Shown: in pieces, positions 28,581 to 35,559 of the stretch | Layout: the number at the start of each line of letters is the position of its first letter | How positions within the stretch are numbered: position 1 is the first letter of the stretch | Origin: JAHRAW01 sp965249835 | GTDB lineage: Bacteria; Pseudomonadota; Gammaproteobacteria; Arenicellales; Poriferihabitantaceae | Assembly: GCA_965249835.1 (NCBI GenBank) | Contig: CBDFMY010000002.1 | Coordinates: forward strand, 62,001-126,000 | Direction of reading: 5' to 3' | Length of the DNA stretch: 64,000 nt | The notes under the pieces: model-generated | Seen by the model: only the letters and a program-made list of their open reading frames with translations | The model's database searches: none | Told to the model about the DNA's origin: nothing | Made by a program: the position numbers and the translations under genes

Positions 28581-28582
28581 AT

Positions 28583-28879
28583 TCACCCAACAATATCCTC
28601 ATACAAATCTATCCAATAGGGATTGTGCCATTCAATAAGCGTCAACTTCTTTCTTCTGGGCAACTTTTTCATCCACTTTTCTCGCTCAATCGCCGACAGC
28701 ATTTCTCCGTGTTCCTCAAAATAAATCAGTTTATGCACTTGATATTTGTTAGTGAACCCTTTGCTCGAATTATTTTTGTGTTGCCACACCCGCGCTGGTA
28801 AGTCGCTGGTGACGCCGACATAAAGCGTTCCATTGTGCTTGTTCGCCATGATGTAAACGTAAGGATGTTTTTCTTGCAT
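28583..28879 (-). CDS. GIY-YIG domain protein (UPF0213/YhbQ-like)
   Basis: A 98-residue single-domain GIY-YIG nuclease-fold protein. YVYIMANKHNGTLYVGVTSD gives the two strands of the GIY-YIG motif as VYI and YVG. The conserved Arg is in ARVWQHK and the Glu is in AIEREKWMKKL. These small proteins are common and of unclear role; some act on DNA. Flanks on both sides are repeat DNA. Confidence 0.85.
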   Translation of the reverse strand: MQEKHPYVYIMANKHNGTLYVGVTSDLPARVWQHKNNSSKGFTNKYQVHKLIYFEEHGEMLSAIEREKWMKKLPRRKKLTLIEWHNPYWIDLYEDIVG

Positions 28880-28894
28880 GATGCTTTTATTGTA

Positions 28895-29720
28895 TCTTGT
28901 TGGGGGCGGCTACGCCGCGATAATAAGGTGTCCGGCTTTGCCAGGCTTTTAATGTCATTACGCCGTAGTGTGGCTCAAAGCGGCGGCAAAGCCGCCGCTC
29001 GCGGCTAACGCCGCGTCTGGATTCCCGCCTGCCGGCGAGAATGACGAATGATAAGTAACAGTGAATCGAGAGGACAAAGGCGTTCTGATAAGCCAAAAGT
29101 AAACGAGACATAAGGAGTTCGGCTACGCCGAACGGTTTAATAACTGGATTGCCCGGAACAAGCCGGGCAATGACGGGTTGGGATACAATGGTGAATCGGA
29201 AGGCGATGATTCCTTTTGAGACGCCAAAAGTAAACGAGAAAAAAACCTGGTATGCCAGACTATTAGTATCATTACACAAGCGTGACGCACCAGGCGGCTT
29301 GCGCCGCCACTCTGGATTCCCGCCTGCCGGCGAGAATGACGGATTGGGGGACAATAGCGAATCGGAAGGCAACGATTTCTTTTGAAACGCCAAAAGTAAA
29401 CGAGAAAAGTCCGGCTACGCCGGACTTCTTATTCTCAATGTGCTTTTGGCTTCTCAACGCACTTTTGTCTTTTCAATTTACTATTGCCCTTTCATTCGTC
29501 ATTCTCGCCGGCAGGCGGGAATCCAGTCTGTTGTTCTCGCCAAAGGCGAGAACCCAGAACTAAAAAACGAAGAGAGTAACTAATACCGTCATAATCCAAA
29601 CCACATCCCCAGACCGTGATTCTCGCCGGCAGGCGAGAATCTATTATAATCCCCAGCGGCGTTAGCCGCTATCCTTAATGGCGGCGAAGCCGCCGGTTTG
29701 TGTCCGGCAAAGCCAGACTC
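28895..29720. repeat. dispersed repeat-filled spacer
   Basis: The spacer contains copies of the same GC-rich units in both orientations, including 'TTCGGCTACGCCGAAC' elements, an inverted TTGCCCGG unit (about 29150) and a 100-bp element (29518-29617). Open frames at 28887-29393 and 29282-29563 are repeat translations. No gene is supported. Confidence 0.85.
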
Positions 29721-29722
29721 CT

Positions 29723-30403
29723 TTAACCACAATCACCTTTTGCGTAACGTTCCAAAGCGGCGTGGATGTTGCGACGTGCAGCGTCTTCGCACAGGTTATA
29801 GAAAAACGATGTGTAATAAATGCGCTCGCGCTCCAGCAAGCAACGCAGGAAGCCAGATTGTTTGGTGATGAACTCGGCGTCACTTTGCCCGGCTAACTCT
29901 TTGCGGATGTTGTCGCCGTCACGCCGGAACGATTGCGGCGACATGCCAAGCCCGCTGAGGTCGACATCCACCACATACCTGGCTTCCTCATCGGTCGGCG
30001 GTTCGCAGTGCGTGGTGCTCATGATGTAACCATTGACGCGGCGTATCAACTCCGGCGCGAGCACATCGCTTGCTTTGTCGGCAAACCAGTCGGCACTGCG
30101 ACGCTCGTTGTCGGCGGCGCCGATCGCATAGATTACATCGTGGAACCAGATCGCCAACTCAACGCCGTCCGAATGTCCCAACTCGGTCGCCGCGAGATCC
30201 ATCCGCGACAAACAATCGTTGATGTGACCGCCAGTGTGGTAATGGCGATGCGGCTCACCATAAAAAGCAGACAACTCTGCAAAAATTGCGACGGCATAAT
30301 CATCGTGCGGTTGCGCATCGCCGGCGCAACGATTCCACAGTCGACAAAACCGTTTCTTGTCCAGGTTCACGCCTGACTGTGCGGTGTCAAAATCAGCATC
30401 CAT
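29723..30403 (-). CDS. predicted metal-dependent HD-superfamily phosphohydrolase
   Basis: From the ATG at 30403 (MDADFDTAQSGVN) the product is 226 residues. HYHTGGHINDCL and LAIWFHDVIYAIG give the paired His and HD metal ligands of the HD fold. YVVDVDLSGLG supplies a further Asp. It resembles a bacterial/eukaryotic family of unassigned HD hydrolases of about 200 residues. The open frame extends to 30568, but that would run through the promoter of the divergent glyoxalase-like gene, so the shorter start is preferred. The substrate is unknown. Confidence 0.75.
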   Translation of the reverse strand: MDADFDTAQSGVNLDKKRFCRLWNRCAGDAQPHDDYAVAIFAELSAFYGEPHRHYHTGGHINDCLSRMDLAATELGHSDGVELAIWFHDVIYAIGAADNERRSADWFADKASDVLAPELIRRVNGYIMSTTHCEPPTDEEARYVVDVDLSGLGMSPQSFRRDGDNIRKELAGQSDAEFITKQSGFLRCLLERERIYYTSFFYNLCEDAARRNIHAALERYAKGDCG

Positions 30404-30521
30404 AATGTGTGTGCCTGCGGCATCATTAATAACTGGTGCCAATTTAACCACATCGGGACACGAGTTGCCTATCCCTGGGGTATACTGCGAGCGATTTTCG
30501 CACCAACTTTTGGAGCCACTG

Positions 30522-31310
30522 ATGATTATCGAACAGATCTGGACTGGAAATTCATACCGGAATTTCAATTACCTGATCGCCTGCCCGCAAACCGGCGAAG
30601 CGCTGGCGATTGACCCGCTCGACCATAAAAAATGCCTGGCGTTGGCGCGCGATAAGGGCTGGGAAATCACCCAGATAGTCAATACCCACGAACATCAAGA
30701 CCACATCGGCGGCAATCAAAAAGTAGTCAAAGCCACCGGTGCGAAAATTCTCGCCCACGCCGACGCATCCGTGTCCATAGCGGAAATGGATCAGGGCTTG
30801 TCGGCCGGCGACCTGGTTAAAGTCGGTAGCGTGGAACTGGAAGTGCTGGACACCCCGGGCCACACCATGAGTCATGTGTGTCTGCTGTCCCGCACCGACA
30901 CGCCGGCGTTGTTTTGCGGCGACACATTGTTTAACGCCGGCGCCGGCAACTGTCACAACGGTGGCCACCCGGAAGAGTTATACGAAACTTTTGCCGGACA
31001 GTTGGCGAAGTTGTCGGACGACACGCTGATTTATCCCGGGCATGATTATTTGGAAAGCAACTTGCGTTTCACTTTATCGCGCGAACCGAACAATCGCGAG
31101 GCCGAGGCATTGTTGGAAACTGCGACCACGCAGAATCCGAATCACGCGCTGGTGACCACCGTTGCACAAGAAAAACAAATCAACACTTTCTTTCGTTTAC
31201 AAAGTCCCGAAGTGATCGCGCAACTGCGATTGCAATACCCGGAACTGGAAGATGCGCCGAACGACAAAACCGTGTTTTTGAAACTGCGCGAGTTGCGTAA
31301 CGATTGGTAA
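30522..31310 (+). CDS. hydroxyacylglutathione hydrolase-like metallo-beta-lactamase-fold protein (glyoxalase II type)
   Basis: The metal-binding THEHQDHIGG motif, the His in DTPGHTMSHV, the bridging Asp in LFCGDTLFNAGAG and the late His in IYPGHDYLESNL match glyoxalase II. The C-terminal helical region (DKTVFLKLRELRNDW) is like the substrate-binding end of GloB. At 263 residues it fits. The ATG at 30522 has GGAG eight bases upstream, and a TATACT stands about 40 bases before it. It is divergent from the HD gene. A related persulfide dioxygenase is less likely, given the GloB-like tail. Confidence 0.85.
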   Translation: MIIEQIWTGNSYRNFNYLIACPQTGEALAIDPLDHKKCLALARDKGWEITQIVNTHEHQDHIGGNQKVVKATGAKILAHADASVSIAEMDQGLSAGDLVKVGSVELEVLDTPGHTMSHVCLLSRTDTPALFCGDTLFNAGAGNCHNGGHPEELYETFAGQLAKLSDDTLIYPGHDYLESNLRFTLSREPNNREAEALLETATTQNPNHALVTTVAQEKQINTFFRLQSPEVIAQLRLQYPELEDAPNDKTVFLKLRELRNDW

Positions 31311-31319
31311 CTTGTATAT

Positions 31320-31635
31320 GTTCACTATTTCGATGACAGTTTTTTTCGTTTAGCATTGGCGTCTCAAAAGGAATCATCGCCTTCCGATTCACCATTGTAG
31401 CCCAACCCGTCATTGCCCGGCCCTTATTATCATTGGCCGGGCAATCCAGTTTATCGCCAGGGACGGCGGGTAGTTCGGCGGAGCAGGATGCGAGAGCCGA
31501 ACAACACGCTTCCCGCCTCGTCAGTCCTGAGCCGCTATCATTACCGGCGGCAAAGCCGCCGCTATTGCGCGGCTACGCCGCGTCTGGATTCCCGCCTGCC
31601 GGCGAGAATGACGGCCAAGAGGGCGGTGCTAAAAT
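31320..31635. repeat. dispersed repeat-filled spacer
   Basis: One broken TTGCCCGG unit (interrupted as CCCGGCCCTTATTATCATTG), a GCGGCTACGCCGC element and a 'CGCCTGCCGGCGAGAATGAC' unit lie between the glyoxalase-like gene and znuA. No gene is seen. Confidence 0.75.
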
Positions 31636-31666
31636 ACCACTGGAAAGGAACAAAACGTGCAGTGAA

Positions 31667-32581
31667 TTAGTGAACACATACAAACGCATCGGCGAGTTTG
31701 CGCATTAGTTGAAACCACGCATCGGGCCCCGGTTCCAGCCCGGCACCCAGCGGATCAAGGACGCCGGCTTTGGCATCGGTGTCCGCCACCAACATTGCCA
31801 TCAATCCGGGCTGAAACTGCGGCTCGCTGAAAACGCAACGAACCTTTTGCGATTGAATGAGTTGCTTGATCTGGCGAATTCGTCTGGCACCGGTCTGGCG
31901 TTCGGCGCTGAGCGTCAGCGAGGCGAGCGGATGCAGATCGAATTCGTTTTCAAAATACTGGTATGCGTCGTGGAAAACCACATAAAGTAAATCACCCGCC
32001 GCGTTTAAATCGGTATGCAAGGATTGCCGCAACTGTTGCAATCGCGATAATAACTCTTCGGCATTGGATTGATAGCGATCTCGGTTTACCGAATCCAAAC
32101 TCGCCAACTCGTCGGCAACGATGCGAACGATGGCGCGTGCGTTGTCAAACGACAACCAAACATGCGGGTCAATGTTGTGATGCGCATGGGTATCGTGGTC
32201 GTGGCCGTCATCTGGTGAGCGCATCGGTAATTTATTGATGGCATCGTTTTCCAGTAACGTAATGACGCGCGTCTCGTCGCGGCGTTGCGCGATGATTTTT
32301 CCGATGTTCGATTCCAGCAATGCACCAACCCACACGATCAAATCGGCCGACAACAGCGCGTTGACCTGGGACGGCTTCAACTGACTGGCATGCGGCGATT
32401 GCCCGCCCGGTATCAGCAACTGCGCCTCGCCAATATCGCCCATCACCGCGGACACCAGCGAATGAACCGGCAACACCGAGACCACCACTTTGGGCGCGGC
32501 GTGGGCTTGCGTTGCGACTAACAGCAACCATCCGTGCAATAAAACACGGCGCACGATGCGAAGGAGAAATGGAGATGGCAT
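31667..32581 (-). CDS. znuA: zinc ABC transporter periplasmic binding protein
   Basis: ZnuA captures Zn(II) in the periplasm and hands it to ZnuBC. From the ATG at 32581 the product is 304 residues, starting with a hydrophobic signal sequence (LLHGWLLLVATQAHA, cleaved after AHA). VVVSVLPVHSLVSAVMG and the ligand block GGQSPHASQLKPS are typical. A His-rich loop (DDGHDHDTHAHH) follows, as in zinc- rather than manganese-specific members. Further His ligands are in FHDAYQYFE. An ATG at 32623 adds 14 residues before the signal and is less likely. The gene is divergent from zur-znuC-znuB across a palindromic operator. Confidence 0.93.
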   Translation of the reverse strand: MPSPFLLRIVRRVLLHGWLLLVATQAHAAPKVVVSVLPVHSLVSAVMGDIGEAQLLIPGGQSPHASQLKPSQVNALLSADLIVWVGALLESNIGKIIAQRRDETRVITLLENDAINKLPMRSPDDGHDHDTHAHHNIDPHVWLSFDNARAIVRIVADELASLDSVNRDRYQSNAEELLSRLQQLRQSLHTDLNAAGDLLYVVFHDAYQYFENEFDLHPLASLTLSAERQTGARRIRQIKQLIQSQKVRCVFSEPQFQPGLMAMLVADTDAKAGVLDPLGAGLEPGPDAWFQLMRKLADAFVCVH

Positions 32582-32629
32582 GACGAATGGGGGAGTGAGT
32601 GACCGGGGTGGTTGATAAGACAAAAATAG

Positions 32630-32647
32630 GTTATATTATAATATAAC
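32630..32647. promoter_or_regulatory. Zur box between znuA and zur
   Basis: GTTATATTATAATATAAC is a perfect 18-bp palindrome and resembles the gammaproteobacterial Zur operator (GTTATAnTATAAC core). It contains TATAAT on both strands, so it doubles as the -10 element of both divergent promoters. The zur ATG at 32666 would have a leader of only about 16 nt. Zn-bound Zur should thus shut off znuA and its own operon together. Confidence 0.75.
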
Positions 32648-32665
32648 ATTTCACAATCAGATGTC

Positions 32666-33157
32666 ATGACCGCCACCACCTCAACGCCCGCCCTACGCGC
32701 GCGCCGCCACAATCATAATCACAAACGTTGCATCGACACGGCGATGACGCGAGCCGATGAATTGTGCCAAAGCAAAGGCATCCGCTTCACCCGCATCCGC
32801 CGACGGGTGCTGGAATTGATCTGGGCAAGCCATCGACCAGCGTCGGCATATCACTTGCTCCAGCAACTGCGCCGCGAAAAACACAATGCCGAACCACCGA
32901 CGGTGTATCGCGCCCTCGATTTTCTGCTGGAAAATCGCCTCGCGCATAAAATCGAATCGTTGAATGCCTACATCGGTTGCGCCCACTCGCGACATCAGCA
33001 TAGTCAATTTTTGATTTGCAGCGGATGCAATCAAGTGACGGAACTCGACGACGCCGAACTGCAACGAATGATTGAATCCACCGCCGCCCGCGCCGGTTTG
33101 CAAGCGACGCATCAAACGGTGGAAATCACCGGTCGTTGTCCGAAGTGCCGAGCATGA
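32666..33157 (+). CDS. zur: zinc uptake regulator, Fur family
   Basis: A 163-residue Fur-family repressor. The winged-helix part reads IRFTRIRRRVLELIW, then PPTVYRALDFLLE, which is almost identical to the recognition region of E. coli Zur. The dimerisation part has structural-zinc Cys pairs, CSGC and CPKC. A His-rich N-terminal extension (RRHNHNHKR) precedes the fold. Its stop overlaps the znuC ATG (ATGA), and the gene shares the Zur box with znuA. These facts together favour Zur over Fur or PerR. Confidence 0.93.
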   Translation: MTATTSTPALRARRHNHNHKRCIDTAMTRADELCQSKGIRFTRIRRRVLELIWASHRPASAYHLLQQLRREKHNAEPPTVYRALDFLLENRLAHKIESLNAYIGCAHSRHQHSQFLICSGCNQVTELDDAELQRMIESTAARAGLQATHQTVEITGRCPKCRA

Positions 33158-33978
33158 ACGCAACCGGTCCGGCATCCGAAACGCCGCTCCTTCGCCTTGC
33201 CGGAATCAACCTGCAACGCGGCGGCAAGATTCTTTTGCAGGATGTCGATCTTTCGGTGTGCGCCGGAGAAATCGTTACGCTGATTGGGCCCAATGGTGCC
33301 GGCAAAAGTATGCTGGTGAAAATTGCGTTGAATTTACTCCAGCCGGATAGCGGCACGGTGCAACGGCGGCAACGGCTTTCCATCGGCTATGTTCCCCAGA
33401 AAATCGAATTTGAACAGACGCTACCGCTCACGGTGCGGCGTTTTTTGAAACTGGAATCCCGACACCCGCAGGCATCTGCTGAACACGCGCTTAGCCAAGC
33501 CCTCGATCAAGCAGGTATACCCGGCTTGGGCGGCTTGCGCGAGTTGCGCGATGCGCCGTTGCAATCGCTATCCGGCGGTGAAATGCGCCGCGTGTTGCTC
33601 GCCCGTGCGCTGTTGCGCGAGCCCGACCTGCTCATCATGGACGAGCCCGCCGCCGGCATGGACATCCACGGGCAAACCGAGTTGTATCGTCTGGTGCAAA
33701 ACATTCGCGAGCGACGTCAGTGCGGCATTCTGCTGGTCTCGCATGATTTGTTTATGGTCATGGCCGCCACCGACCGAGTGTTCTGCTTGAACCGGCATCT
33801 TTGTTGTAGTGGCCAACCGGAAGATGTGCGCCAGCATCCGCAATTTCTGGCACTGTTTGGCGACCGTGCCGCGCAAGAACTGGCGGTCTATCATCATCGC
33901 CACGACCACCAACACGACTTGCACGGCGACATCGAACCGCCACCGGCAACCGAACCCGAGGCGCGGCATCGTGGATGA
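33154..33978 (+). CDS. znuC: zinc ABC transporter ATPase
   Basis: This is the ABC ATPase that powers zinc import. Walker A is LIGPNGAGKSMLV, the signature is LSGGEMRRVLLARAL, Walker B is LLIMDEPAAGMD and the switch His is in LVSHDLF. Near the end lies the His-rich tail YHHRHDHQHDLHGD, as in ZnuC proteins. The ATG at 33154 overlaps the zur stop. The 274-residue size is normal. The stop at 33976-33978 lies in the first of three 47-bp tandem copies that separate it from znuB. Confidence 0.94.
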   Translation: MNATGPASETPLLRLAGINLQRGGKILLQDVDLSVCAGEIVTLIGPNGAGKSMLVKIALNLLQPDSGTVQRRQRLSIGYVPQKIEFEQTLPLTVRRFLKLESRHPQASAEHALSQALDQAGIPGLGGLRELRDAPLQSLSGGEMRRVLLARALLREPDLLIMDEPAAGMDIHGQTELYRLVQNIRERRQCGILLVSHDLFMVMAATDRVFCLNRHLCCSGQPEDVRQHPQFLALFGDRAAQELAVYHHRHDHQHDLHGDIEPPPATEPEARHRG

Positions 33979-34076
33979 TTTCTTTGCCCGCCGACGCGAA
34001 GCACGAGGCGCGGCATCGTGGATGATTTCTTTGCCCCCCGGCGCGAAACCCGAGGCACTGCATCGTGGATGATTTC
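33958..34076 (+). repeat. 47-bp tandem repeat spanning the znuC-znuB junction
   Basis: GTGGATGATTTC recurs at 33971, 34018 and 34065, an exact 47-bp period, with GAGGC and GCATCGTG kept around it. It copies the znuB ribosome site and start. The GTG at 33971 opens a 33-codon frame (MDDFFARRREARGAA...) that stops at 34070-34072, five bases inside znuB. The chain of overlapping stop and start codons from znuC to znuB is thus preserved, although 47 is not divisible by 3. Confidence 0.85.
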
Positions 34077-34865
34077 CTGATTCGTGCGCTACTCGGCGGC
34101 ATCGGCGTCGCCATCCTGTGCGGCCCCCTCGGCTGCCTGGTGGTGTGGCAGCGCATGGCGTATTTCGGCGCCACGCTGTCCCACGCCGCGCTGCTGGGAA
34201 TCGCCCTCGGCCTGTTCTTCCAACTCAACCTGCAACTGGCCATCTTGCTGGTGTCCCTCGCCGTCTCGTTCCTGTTGGTCGGAATGGGGCGAAGCCGTTT
34301 CCTCAGCACCGACACCGTGCTCGGCATCCTCGCCCACGGCTCGCTGGCGCTTGGACTGGTATTGCTGACCGTGCTACCCGGCGTACGCCTCGACCTGCTC
34401 GGCTACCTGTTCGGCGACATCCTCGCCATCACCCCGCTCGATATTTTATGGATCTACCTCGGCGGGCTGGCGGTGTTGCTAACGCTGTGGAAAATCTGGC
34501 GGCCGTTGCTGTCCCTCATCATCCAACGCGACCTCGCACTGGTGGACGGCGTCAACGAAAATCGCATGCGCGCAATTTTCTTTTTGCTGCTAAGCCTCGT
34601 GGTCGCCGTTGCCATGCAAGTAGTCGGAATTTTGCTCATCGTCTCGCTACTCATCATCCCCGCCGCCACCGCGCGATACTTCGCCAACTCACCGGAAACC
34701 ATGGCGCTACTGGCAATCGTCTTCGGCATCATCGCCGTGGCCGGCGGCCTCGGTATGTCGCTGATACTCGACACCCCCACCGGGCCATCCATCGTAATCG
34801 TCGGCACAGTGGTGTTTGCATTGTGCGCGTTGGTTATGCCGAAGAACAATCCGATAGTAAAGTAA
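34065..34865 (+). CDS. znuB: zinc ABC transporter permease
   Basis: An inner-membrane permease of the ABC-3 family for zinc import. The 266-residue protein has about eight hydrophobic helices, including LGGIGVAILCGPLGCLVVW, AILLVSLAVSFLLVGMG and IFFLLLSLVVAVAMQVVGI. The conserved ALLGIALG and LLIVSLLIIPAATAR blocks are present. The start is the GTG at 34065 with GAGGCA upstream, in the third copy of the 47-bp repeat. No other Met start suits. It completes the zur-znuC-znuB operon. Confidence 0.93.
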   Translation: MDDFLIRALLGGIGVAILCGPLGCLVVWQRMAYFGATLSHAALLGIALGLFFQLNLQLAILLVSLAVSFLLVGMGRSRFLSTDTVLGILAHGSLALGLVLLTVLPGVRLDLLGYLFGDILAITPLDILWIYLGGLAVLLTLWKIWRPLLSLIIQRDLALVDGVNENRMRAIFFLLLSLVVAVAMQVVGILLIVSLLIIPAATARYFANSPETMALLAIVFGIIAVAGGLGMSLILDTPTGPSIVIVGTVVFALCALVMPKNNPIVK

Positions 34866-34879
34866 CCTCCCCACCGTCA

Positions 34880-35450
34880 TCTGCGCGGCATCAAAGCAAA
34901 GGAGTCCGGCTACGCCGGACGGCATATTTAACTGGATTGCCCGGAACAAGCCGGGCAATGACGAATGAAAGGTAATAGTGGATTGAAAAGACAAAGGCAC
35001 ATTGAGAATAAGAAGTCCAACTCCGCTGGGCTTTTTCTCGGTTGCTTTGTCTTCTCAAAGAAAGTCACACATCTCAATTCATCATTACCTACCATTCGTC
35101 ATTCTCGCCGGCAGGCGGGAATCCAGTCTGTTGTTCTCGCCAAAGGCGAGAACCCAGAACTAAAACCGACGAGAGTAACTAATACCGGCATAATCCAACC
35201 ACCTCTCCAGACCGTGATTCCTTTTGAGACACCAAAAGCAACCGAGAAAAAGTCCAACTATGCCGGGATTTTAATGTCGTTGCGCCTTAGTGTGGCTCAG
35301 AGTGGCGGCTTGCGCCGCCACTCTGGATTCCCGCCTACCGGCGAGAATGACGGGTTGAGGGGCAATAGTAAATCGGGCGGCATGATTTTTTTGAAAAGAC
35401 AATGGTAAATAAGTGTCACGCGAAGCGTGACACTAAAACGGCGTTACTCT
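34880..35450. repeat. dispersed repeats downstream of znuB
   Basis: The spacer contains an inverted TTGCCCGG unit (34925-34970), the 100-bp element (35117-35215), GCGGCTTGCGCCGCC and 'CGCCTACCGGCGAGAATGAC' units. The open frame at 34965-35408 is repeat translation. No gene is seen. Confidence 0.8.
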
Positions 35451-35472
35451 GGCGTAGCCGAACTCCTTATTT

Positions 35473-35534
35473 CGGCGGCCTCGGCATGTCGCTGATACTT
35501 GACATCCCCACCGGGCTATCCATCGTAATCGTCG
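35473..35534 (+). pseudogene. 62-bp duplicate of the znuB 3' region
   Basis: This stretch repeats znuB 34742-34803 (GGCCTCGGyATGTCGCTGAT, then ACCGGGC and ATCGTAATCGTCG) with about four mismatches, 730 bp downstream of the original and in the same orientation. It is too short to encode anything and marks a past duplication or recombination. Confidence 0.8.
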
Positions 35535-35559
35535 AGACAGGAAAAGAAGCGAACATCTT

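Noticed and set aside
28887..29563. Several 90-170-codon frames around 29 kb
   Set aside because: They are repeat translations sharing peptides with other spacers; no start signals or family blocks are present.
34965..35408. 147-codon frame downstream of znuB
   Set aside because: It consists of dispersed repeats, including the 100-bp element, with no family blocks.
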